Positions 44,911 to 52,020 of a stretch of 64,000 nt of DNA are shown in pieces. How positions within the stretch are numbered: position 1 is the first letter of the stretch; every line of letters starts with the position of its first letter. The stretch is from Rhodococcus pseudokoreensis (GTDB lineage Bacteria; Actinomycetota; Actinomycetes; Mycobacteriales; Mycobacteriaceae), in the NCBI RefSeq assembly GCF_017068395.1, contig NZ_CP070619.1:4836001-4900000 (forward strand), written 5' to 3'. A model generated the notes under the pieces. The model searched no databases and had not been told where the DNA came from. It worked only from the letters and a program-made list of their open reading frames with translations. The position numbers and the translations under genes are program-made.

Positions 44911-46562
44911 ACGAGTCAGGTGCCGGCGATTTCACCGCCGACCAGGCGTCGGTCAAGCTGTCTCGAACGGCGACGTGGGGAGGACTCGAAACCGAGGCCA
45001 GCTACGGCCCCGCGCAGCCAACGGAGGAGTACGAGTCGAATCTCGGCGACCCGGGAACCTTCCCGTATGCGCGTGGCGCCTACCCCAAGATGTATCGCAG
45101 CCGAATGTGGACTCTGCGCAACATCGTCGGCTATGGTACCCCGGCCGATACCCGCGACGGCATCGAGAAAGCTCGGGCTTCAGGATCTCCCGGCATCGAC
45201 GTCGTCGTCGACACACTCAGCCAGGAAGCCATCGATCCCAATCATCCATCCTTTCCGTTCGAGGTGGGGATGGAAGGGTGCACCATCGCCTGCGTGTCGG
45301 ACCTCGAGGAGCTCCTGAAGGGCATCGACGTCACCGAGAGCGACATCGCGTGGCACATGACGGTTCTGTTGTACCCCATGCTCGCAGCATATGCCCGACG
45401 ACAGGGAATTCCGCTGGAAGAACTGCAAGGTTCGCACATGCCGGATCACCTGCAGCTCAACCTCACCGGGTACGGCGAGCGCATCATGCCCGCCCGGCTT
45501 GCTCAACGAGCGACAGTCGACTGTCTCGAGTTCGTGTCACGGCACAGCCCCCGGTGGGCCTGTGGATTCCCGCAGGCGTACAACATGCGCGAGCGCGGAC
45601 TGACGCCCGCGGGTGAAATCGCGGTCGGAATGGCGATCGTCAATCAGACGTTGTCCGATCTGGCCGAGCGAGGTGTAAATGTCGACGATGTCGCTCCATG
45701 TCTGGCCTGGGTTTCCACATCCGACATAGACCTCTTCGAAGAAGTCGCAAAATATCGCGCTTTGCGGCGCATCTGGGCTCGAACACTCGCAGATCGGTTC
45801 GGTGCCGAAGACACTCGCAGCCTTCGGTTGCGCATTGCGTGTCACACATCCGGGCGGTCGCTGACGTTTCAACAGCCCTACAACAACGTGCCGCGAGCTA
45901 CCATTCAGACATTGGCTGCAATTCTCGGCGGCGTCCAGTCGGTCGAAACGTGTACCTACGACGAACCCATATCGATCCCGACGCACGAAGCGCGCGAACT
46001 CGCAATCCGCACACAGCAAATCCTTGCGCACGAGGTCGGTGCGGCGCGAACCGCCGACCCGCTCGGTGGTAGCTGGTACGTCGAGGAACTCACTGACAGG
46101 GTTGAATCGGAGGCTCTGCAATTGCTCGAGGAGCTCGAACAGAGGGGCCTGCTCGAAGCGGCCGAATCGGGCTGGCTCGAGTCCCTGATGGACGAGAACA
46201 ACGAGCGTGTCGAGCGCGAACTGTCCGACCATGGACGAATCGTAGTAGGAGTCAATGCTTTCGCCGGTGAAAGTGGAGCGAGACCACCCCGATTTACGTT
46301 TGACACCAAGGGAATCGCCGCTCACATTGCATCGTTCACCGCACGAAAAGACACACGAAACGTTCAAGACCTGCACGAGGCACTCCGCACCATCCACGAG
46401 ACCGCGTCGCGGGGCGACAACTGCATGGACGCCATGATCGACGCATTCGTTCTCGATGCGACCAGCGCCGAGGTGTGGGGGACGTTCCGCACCGCCCTGG
46501 GATACGCCTACGACCCTTTCGGGGTTCTCGAATCCCCCCTCGCGACAAGGAAACCAGTATGA
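44907..46562 (+). CDS. Large subunit of a divergent B12-dependent acyl-CoA mutase
   Basis: 551 residues of the methylmalonyl/isobutyryl-CoA mutase TIM barrel. The segment LRNIVGYGTP places Ile73 where methylmalonyl-CoA mutase has Tyr89 and isobutyryl-CoA mutase has Phe80. Ile is also found in 2-hydroxyisobutyryl-CoA mutase. The GFPQAYNMRERG segment puts Asn226 at the position of His244, nearly invariant in known members. The Gln198/Arg207 position appears to be Gly188. Later blocks RIACHTSGRSLTFQQPYNN and TADPLGGSWYVEELT are standard. It probably rearranges a branched acyl-CoA not used by known mutases. Residue equivalences are by eye from memory. Confidence 0.88.
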   Translation: MNESGAGDFTADQASVKLSRTATWGGLETEASYGPAQPTEEYESNLGDPGTFPYARGAYPKMYRSRMWTLRNIVGYGTPADTRDGIEKARASGSPGIDVVVDTLSQEAIDPNHPSFPFEVGMEGCTIACVSDLEELLKGIDVTESDIAWHMTVLLYPMLAAYARRQGIPLEELQGSHMPDHLQLNLTGYGERIMPARLAQRATVDCLEFVSRHSPRWACGFPQAYNMRERGLTPAGEIAVGMAIVNQTLSDLAERGVNVDDVAPCLAWVSTSDIDLFEEVAKYRALRRIWARTLADRFGAEDTRSLRLRIACHTSGRSLTFQQPYNNVPRATIQTLAAILGGVQSVETCTYDEPISIPTHEARELAIRTQQILAHEVGAARTADPLGGSWYVEELTDRVESEALQLLEELEQRGLLEAAESGWLESLMDENNERVERELSDHGRIVVGVNAFAGESGARPPRFTFDTKGIAAHIASFTARKDTRNVQDLHEALRTIHETASRGDNCMDAMIDAFVLDATSAEVWGTFRTALGYAYDPFGVLESPLATRKPV

Positions 46563-48226
46563 ATGCGCCCGCACGTGCCCGTCTCACTCGTTCTTCGTGG
46601 GAAAAGGACCGATCGGTCGAGATCCTCGACGTGACCGCCGGCCAGGTGTTGCGCGACGCCGTCGCGGCGGTACCCGACAGCGTCGCGCTCGTGGACGGAA
46701 CCGTCGGTGCCGAGGGCAGGCGCACATGGACCTACAGCCAGTTCCTCGAGGTGGCCGAAGGAGTCGCCGCGGTTCTCGGTTCTCGATATCAGCAGGGCGA
46801 GCGGTTGGCGGTATGGGCGCCGAACATGCCCGAATGGGAAATGGTGCAATTCGGTGCCGCGATGGCAGGCCTGGTGATCGTGGCGGTCAACCCTGCCTAC
46901 ACCGCCGTCGAACTTCAATACGTGCTTGCACAGTCCGAAGCTGCCGGAATCGTGGTGGCCCGGGAGCACCGGGGGGTCGATCTCATCGGCGTCGTCGACA
47001 GTATTCGCCATACGCTTCCGCATCTACGAGAAGTGCTGTCGATGGACGCGTCGTCGCCGCTGTGGGAGTTTCCAACGTCTCGCGGTGAGCTTCCGAACGT
47101 AGATCCCGACGATCCGCTCATGATGCAGTACACATCGGGCACCACCGGGAAACCGAAGGGCGTCGTTCTGACGCACCGCGCACTGTGCAACAACTCACGG
47201 TTGTTCGGACGCAGGCTCGCGCTGCCCGACCAGTCGGTATGGCTCAACTGCATGCCGATGTTCCACATCGGCGGTTCGTCGTTCGGTGCGATCGGTTCGA
47301 TGTGGAGTCGATCCGCACACATCGTCACGACGTTCGATCCGGCGGGCATGCTGGATCTCATCGAAGACTTGAAGCCGGCCTTCGTACCGCTCGTGCCGAC
47401 GATGGTTCTCGCAATGATGGAGCACCCCAGTTTCACCGGCCGCGATCTCTCGTCGGTCGACGTCATCATGGCGGGCTCCACGACGGTTTCCCCCGAGATC
47501 GTCCGCCGCGTCGAAGCCGAGTTCGGATGTGCCTTCGTACCGTGCTTCGGCCAGACCGAAGCCAGCGGAGTCATAGCTCAGGCACACCGCTCGGACTCCG
47601 CGGAGGACAAGTCGGGACGTGCGGGGCAGGCTCTCGAGCAGATAGACCTCAAGGTGATCGATCCCGTCACTGCCGAGATCGTGCCGTGCGGTGAGGTCGG
47701 GCAGTTCTGCCTCCGGGGGTACACCACGATGCGCGAGTACTTCGGCATGCCCGAGGAAACAACAGCGACAATCGACGTAGACGGATGGCTGCACACCGGT
47801 GACCTCGGATTCATGGACGATCGAGGTTATGTGCAGGTGGTCGGTCGATTGAAGGACATGATCATTCGGGGAGGGGAGAACATCTACCCGCGCGAGATCG
47901 AGGACTCGCTCGACAAGCATCCGGACATCAGCGAAGTGGCGGTGATCGGTGTTCCCGATGACTACTGGGGTGAACAGGTCGCCGCAGTCGTCCGAGTCGC
48001 GCCGGGTGTCGCGACCGCGAACGCAGAAGAATGGGCCGACTACGCACGCGCGCATCTCGCCGGTGCCAAGGTCCCGAGACTGTGGTACTTGCTCGATCGA
48101 ATGCCGACCAACCCGGGCGGCAAGATTCAAAAGTTTCGATTACTCGATCTCATCAAATCGGGTGTTGCGGTCGACGCGACACCCGAGCGGTCGAGTTCGC
48201 GATCGAAGAAAGGAAGTGAGTCATGA
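46559..48226 (+). CDS. AMP-dependent acyl-CoA synthetase/ligase in the mutase operon
   Basis: 555 residues from ATG 46559, overlapping the mutase stop (ATGA). P-loop MQYTSGTTGKPKGVVLTH, A5 CFGQTEASG, A7 WLHTGDLGFMDDRGYVQVVGRLKDMIIRGGENIYPREIE and the terminal catalytic Lys in NPGGKIQKF are complete. It forms the CoA thioester that the mutase would use. The order small subunit, large subunit, ligase with nearby meaB recalls the 2-hydroxyisobutyrate operon of tert-butyl degraders (ligase plus mutase plus chaperone). Confidence 0.92.
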   Translation: MNAPARARLTRSSWEKDRSVEILDVTAGQVLRDAVAAVPDSVALVDGTVGAEGRRTWTYSQFLEVAEGVAAVLGSRYQQGERLAVWAPNMPEWEMVQFGAAMAGLVIVAVNPAYTAVELQYVLAQSEAAGIVVAREHRGVDLIGVVDSIRHTLPHLREVLSMDASSPLWEFPTSRGELPNVDPDDPLMMQYTSGTTGKPKGVVLTHRALCNNSRLFGRRLALPDQSVWLNCMPMFHIGGSSFGAIGSMWSRSAHIVTTFDPAGMLDLIEDLKPAFVPLVPTMVLAMMEHPSFTGRDLSSVDVIMAGSTTVSPEIVRRVEAEFGCAFVPCFGQTEASGVIAQAHRSDSAEDKSGRAGQALEQIDLKVIDPVTAEIVPCGEVGQFCLRGYTTMREYFGMPEETTATIDVDGWLHTGDLGFMDDRGYVQVVGRLKDMIIRGGENIYPREIEDSLDKHPDISEVAVIGVPDDYWGEQVAAVVRVAPGVATANAEEWADYARAHLAGAKVPRLWYLLDRMPTNPGGKIQKFRLLDLIKSGVAVDATPERSSSRSKKGSES

Positions 48227-49242
48227 CGCAGTCTCCCACCACGGAGCAGGTTGACGTCGGCGATCTGTCGACCGACGACTTACGCGAGATGTACAAGACG
48301 ATGCGGCTCATCACCGTCACCGGAGAGCGTGCGGTAGTCGAGGTCAAGGCGGGTCGGCTGAAGTCGGCCTTCTATCCCGTGCGAGGACTCGAAGGCTCCT
48401 GCGCCGCACTCGGTTCGGCGATGCGACCCGAAGATCAGATCGTATCGACATATCGCAGTCTCGGCGACGCCCTGGCGAAGAGATCGTCCCTGCGCCGCAT
48501 CATCGCAGAGATCTACGGCAAGGCCGACGGCACGTCCAAGGGTAAGGGCGGAGCGATGCACCTCCACGACCAGGAGGCGGGGTTCATCACCAGCACCGGC
48601 GTCGTCGGAGCAGGTCTGCCGATAGCTGTCGGGCTGGCGCTCGCCGCTTCCATTCGCGGTGAGAAGCGCGCTGTCGTCGCAACGTTCGGGGACGGTTCGA
48701 CGTCCATCGGCGCATGGCACGAGGCCATGAATCTCGCGGGATTGTGGAAACTTCCCGTCGTGTTCGTCTGCCAGAACAATCAATGGGCGGAGCACACCCC
48801 CATCGATGAGTACGCCGCGGTCACCGACCTCGAATCGCGCGCGCGGGCGTATGGAATGACGACAGCCAAGGTCGACGGATTCGATCCGATTCGAACGGCC
48901 CGCGTGCTCTCGGAGGCGACTGCCCGAGCGCGCGCTGGAGAGGGACCGTCGTTCGTCGAGGTCGTGACCTATCGTTTGACCGGACATTCCGGATCTTCCG
49001 ACTATTCCTACATGCCCAAGGATCAACTCGCGGCGGCGACGGAACGCGACCCCGCACCCGCCTTCCGCAGATGGTTGCTAGACGCGGAAATCGTGGACGA
49101 GACGGCACTCGAAGAAATCGACAAGCAGGTCGCGGCGGAAGTGGACGACGCCTTCGAGTTCGCGCAGAACGCTCCGCAACCCAACGCGAGCGAGCGATAC
49201 ACGGACGTGTTCGCAGACGAAAGGCAGGTACCGAAATCATGA
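48223..49242 (+). CDS. 2-oxoacid/acetoin dehydrogenase-type E1 alpha subunit
   Basis: 339 residues, ATG overlapping the ligase stop. The thiamine diphosphate motif runs from GDGST (about 156) to QNNQWA (about 188), and the phosphorylation-loop-like GHSGSSDYSYMPKDQL follows. Length and motifs match E1 alpha of acetoin and branched-chain dehydrogenases. The partner beta subunit is next. No E2 lipoyl acyltransferase or E3 gene is in the window, so it either borrows these or releases its product differently. Confidence 0.9.
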   Translation: MTQSPTTEQVDVGDLSTDDLREMYKTMRLITVTGERAVVEVKAGRLKSAFYPVRGLEGSCAALGSAMRPEDQIVSTYRSLGDALAKRSSLRRIIAEIYGKADGTSKGKGGAMHLHDQEAGFITSTGVVGAGLPIAVGLALAASIRGEKRAVVATFGDGSTSIGAWHEAMNLAGLWKLPVVFVCQNNQWAEHTPIDEYAAVTDLESRARAYGMTTAKVDGFDPIRTARVLSEATARARAGEGPSFVEVVTYRLTGHSGSSDYSYMPKDQLAAATERDPAPAFRRWLLDAEIVDETALEEIDKQVAAEVDDAFEFAQNAPQPNASERYTDVFADERQVPKS

Positions 49243-50255
49243 CCGCGACAGTGGAACCCGAACTCGGCACATCGTCGACCAAGCGCATGACAATGGCGGT
49301 GGCGATGAACTCCGCGCTCGACCTCGCGATGGACCGTGATGATTCGGTCCTCCTCCTGGGGGAGGACATCGCCGACCCTGCCGGTGGTGTCTTCAAGGTG
49401 ACGAAAGGCCTGTCGACGAAGTACGGCACGGGTCGTGTCCGTGCAACACCGATATCCGAGACCGCGATCATCGGCGCCGCAGTCGGCGCCGCGCTTGCGG
49501 GAATGCGCCCCGTCGCGGAAATCATGTTCATGGACTTCGTGACGGTATGTCTCGACCAGATCACCAACCATGCAGCAAAACTCCGGTATATGTCGGGCGG
49601 TCACTCGTCGGTTCCTCTCACGATACGAACGACTGTGGGAGAGCAGCGGTTCGGAGCGCAACACACGCAGTCGCTCGAAACGTGGTTCATGCACACTCCG
49701 GGCATCAAGGTCGTGATGCCGTCGAACCCGATCGATGCGAAGGGCTTGTTGGCGTCGTGCATCGCGGACAACGACCCGTGCCTGTACATCGAGAACATCT
49801 CGCTGGCCTACAGCCAGAAGGACGAGGTACCGGTCAAGGAGTATTTCACGCCGTTGGGAGAAGCTGCAGTCACCCGCGCCGGACGTGATGTCACAGTGAT
49901 CACCTACGGCCCCGCCGTCCACACTGCGGTCGCTGCCGCAGAGGTGTTGGCCGCAGAGGGAGTCGAGGTCGAGGTGATCGACCTCCGCACTCTCATGCCA
50001 CTTGATATGGACACCGTTCTGGCTTCGGCGTCGCGAACGGGCCGAGCGCTCATCGTGCATGACGCACATACCTTCCTCGGCCCCGGTGCGGAGATCGCTG
50101 CGCAGATCGCAAACGACTTGTTCGGCGAGCTGAAAGGCCCGGTCCGACGAGTCGGCACCGGTTTCAGTCCCGCGCCATACGCGCCGTCGGGACTGGACTT
50201 CCACCCGACATCCGACACGGTCGCCGCGGCCATCTGTGAACTCGTCGACTACTGA
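49239..50255 (+). CDS. 2-oxoacid/acetoin dehydrogenase-type E1 beta subunit
   Basis: 338 residues, ATG 49239 overlapping the alpha stop. It has the TPP-partner fold with VLLLGEDIADPAGGVFKVTKGL, PISETAIIGAAVGAALAGMRPVAEIMFMDF and the C-terminal transketolase domain (VEVIDLRTLMPLDMDTVLASASRTGRALIVHDA). Together with the alpha subunit it decarboxylates a 2-oxoacid or cleaves an acyloin. Its place after the mutase and ligase suggests use of a late keto-acid or acyloin intermediate. Confidence 0.9.
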   Translation: MTATVEPELGTSSTKRMTMAVAMNSALDLAMDRDDSVLLLGEDIADPAGGVFKVTKGLSTKYGTGRVRATPISETAIIGAAVGAALAGMRPVAEIMFMDFVTVCLDQITNHAAKLRYMSGGHSSVPLTIRTTVGEQRFGAQHTQSLETWFMHTPGIKVVMPSNPIDAKGLLASCIADNDPCLYIENISLAYSQKDEVPVKEYFTPLGEAAVTRAGRDVTVITYGPAVHTAVAAAEVLAAEGVEVEVIDLRTLMPLDMDTVLASASRTGRALIVHDAHTFLGPGAEIAAQIANDLFGELKGPVRRVGTGFSPAPYAPSGLDFHPTSDTVAAAICELVDY

Positions 50256-50288
50256 CGCCACAAATCCGACATACGAAGGACAACAAAC

Positions 50289-50630
50289 ATGGCCAAGGGC
50301 ATTCTCCTAGTTCTCAGCAACGCCACCGAAACCGGTAACGAAGAGGAGTTCAACCGCTGGTACAACGAGGTTCATGCGCCGGAGATCGTTCAACGAGGCG
50401 CGGCGGTGTCCTTCCGAAGGTTCAAGTCCTCGGGCGTACCGCTCGGCAAGGGCATTCCGGAACCCGGGCAAGAATACGCATGCGTATACGAGATCGAGGC
50501 GGAGACCGTCGAAGACGTCGAAGCAATCGCCCAGCGGTTGGAACAAACCAAGGATCAATCGCAGGGAGTGAGTCCCGACATGGACCTCACGTCCGTGCGT
50601 GCTTCGTTCATGGTCCCGGTCACCAGCTAG
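50289..50630 (+). CDS. EthD/dimeric alpha-beta barrel protein
   Basis: 113 residues. FNRWYNEVHAPEIVQRGAAVSFRRF is the typical EthD-like/DUF ferredoxin-fold start, in which a Trp-Tyr and a His sit near the pocket. Such small barrels accompany P450s and polyketide or aromatic pathways as isomerases, cyclases or scavengers. It follows E1 beta by 33 bp and precedes the phosphatase by 16 bp. Role uncertain. Confidence 0.8.
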   Translation: MAKGILLVLSNATETGNEEEFNRWYNEVHAPEIVQRGAAVSFRRFKSSGVPLGKGIPEPGQEYACVYEIEAETVEDVEAIAQRLEQTKDQSQGVSPDMDLTSVRASFMVPVTS

Positions 50631-50646
50631 AAGGGGTCGTTCATCG

Positions 50647-51270
50647 GTGGAGTTACTGCTCATTCGCCATGGTGAACCAGATCTCGCGTCTGCGACGCTC
50701 CACGACCCCGAGTTGACGTCGCTAGGTGTCGAGCAGGCTGGTCTACTCGGTACATATCTCGTCGACGAAGACATCGCAGCGGTGTACACGTCACCGCTGC
50801 GGAGGGCCGCGCAGACCGCGGAGATCATCGGATCGATTCTGGGCCACACGCCCGTCGTACGTGACGACCTCGCGGAGTTCGACCGTGACGCGCCCGAGTA
50901 CCTGGACTTCGCGAAATTGGCCGCGGACGGGGATCCACGATACGCGGCGTTCACTCGTGGCGACCTGAGCCCCTGGGGTACGGATCTCGAGACGTTTCGA
51001 CGGCGCGTCACAATCGAGTTCGATCGCATCGTGGAAGACCACCACGGACAACGTGTCGCGGTGGTATCCCATGGCGGAGTGGCAAACTGCCATCTGGGAC
51101 CTATTCTTGGCGCCGATCGGTTGTCGATTCATAAGCCGGCTCACACCGGCTTCGCGCGAGTGTTGGCCGATTCGAGCGGACGCCGCGAACTGATCAGCAT
51201 GAACGAGACGTCGCACCTGCGTCCGCTCCGGTTGTCACCGCGCCACGCGGTACTGCCCACGAACAGCTGA
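50647..51270 (+). CDS. Histidine phosphatase superfamily protein (second)
   Basis: 207 residues from GTG 50647. The classical phosphatase motif LLIRHGEPD carries the catalytic His (about residue 8), with YTSPLRRAAQTAEIIG and the second His in VVSHGGVANCHLGPIL. Unlike the enzyme at 4410 the RHGE motif is intact. As the last gene of the mutase operon, it may remove phosphate from a phosphorylated intermediate made by the phosphohistidine proteins. Cofactor-dependent mutase activity is less likely. Confidence 0.88.
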   Translation: MELLLIRHGEPDLASATLHDPELTSLGVEQAGLLGTYLVDEDIAAVYTSPLRRAAQTAEIIGSILGHTPVVRDDLAEFDRDAPEYLDFAKLAADGDPRYAAFTRGDLSPWGTDLETFRRRVTIEFDRIVEDHHGQRVAVVSHGGVANCHLGPILGADRLSIHKPAHTGFARVLADSSGRRELISMNETSHLRPLRLSPRHAVLPTNS

Positions 51271-51300
51271 GCGACCGGTCGCGTAGTGCGACCGGTCGCT
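51270..51300 (+). terminator. Terminator of the mutase operon
   Basis: A perfect 13-bp stem AGCGACCGGTCGC with loop GTAGT begins on the last base of the phosphatase stop codon. Confidence 0.82.
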
Positions 51301-51752
51301 CATCGGGCACTCAGTGCTTCACCATTGACTTCTTCGTGCAATGCGGCGTCAACCTGGGGCCACCTGTAACCCACCTAGAAGCCGCCGAATGGCCCTGGCA
51401 GTCTGAAGTGGCCTCGGTCGGGCGCTTCGATTTGGACCGCGTCGTCCCTTATCCGGTGAGTGGTGTGACGGCTGGAAGCGGGCCCACGCCCTGGCGGAAC
51501 TCAGGACGGCACCACCCGGATCGCAGAAGGCGACCGCCTCCTCGTCGACGGAGGGGCGGAGCCGGGGCGGGCGGGGCTGGGACGCCTCCACTGACCGAGG
51601 CCGGCGGCGGCCGGTGTCGGTCGTGAGGAACGCGGTCTGCTCCAACTTTGCTATAGAAGTGTGATCCAGGACATAGGTACCTACGTAGGTAGTTTGCCGA
51701 ATAGATTCCAGGGGCGTCTCCGGCCAGGCTTGGACCTGGACAAGGAGGTCAC
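51301..51752. other. Gene-poor spacer containing a protein-coding relic
   Basis: No intact gene is visible. The left half has no recognisable content apart from the relic reported separately. The right half has AT-rich TAGGTACCTACGTAGGTAG (51672-51693, partly palindromic), possibly part of the promoter of the 51753 gene. Confidence 0.45.
51496..51558 (+). pseudogene. Relic of a phosphohistidine-domain C-terminus
   Basis: One frame reads GTQDGTTRIAEGDRLLVDGG, closely matching the loop after the phosphohistidine helix in acceptor copies 1 and 5 (GTQSGTRVIHDGDHIRVDG, GTGNGTRVLREGDRILVDG). The conserved His region should lie about 20 residues earlier but is not in frame; a stop precedes the fragment. 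I read it as the remains of a seventh acceptor gene. A chance match over 20 residues cannot be fully excluded. Confidence 0.42.
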
Positions 51753-52007
51753 ATGAACACAGAGGAGTTGGGTGTGCTCGAGCAGGTTGCGGTGAGGGAG
51801 TTGGTGGCGCATTCACACAGGTGGTGTGGGTCTGACAGTGCGCAGATCGACGTCCGCCGCGGAAGTTCCGTTGCCGAGGATCAGGCGCTTGGACGACTCG
51901 AAGATCTGGGTCTCATCGCATTCGGCGCGGCTGGGCGAAGCACCGGCGACGTCATTCTGACGCACGCGGGCGTGGAAGCGCTCGCCTACCTCGCGGCTAC
52001 CGCGTGA
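51753..52007 (+). CDS. Small unknown protein with winged-helix-like features
   Basis: 84 residues preceded by an excellent AAGGAGG and a seven-base spacer. LGRLEDLGLIAFGAAGRSTGDVILTHAGVEALAYLA resembles the wing and last helix of a winged-helix domain, but the recognition helix is not obvious. It converges on the LuxR-type regulator with 13 bp between stops. Function unknown. Confidence 0.68.
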   Translation: MNTEELGVLEQVAVRELVAHSHRWCGSDSAQIDVRRGSSVAEDQALGRLEDLGLIAFGAAGRSTGDVILTHAGVEALAYLAATA

Positions 52008-52020
52008 GTCGTTTCGGTGG

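Noticed and set aside
44907..46562. Ordinary methylmalonyl-CoA mutase of propionate metabolism
   Set aside because: The B12 domain is on a separate 139-residue subunit, and the Tyr89, His244 and Arg207 equivalents are not conserved by eye.
48223..50255. Housekeeping pyruvate dehydrogenase
   Set aside because: Actinobacterial pyruvate dehydrogenase uses a homodimeric AceE-type E1; this alpha/beta pair sits inside a catabolic operon without E2/E3.
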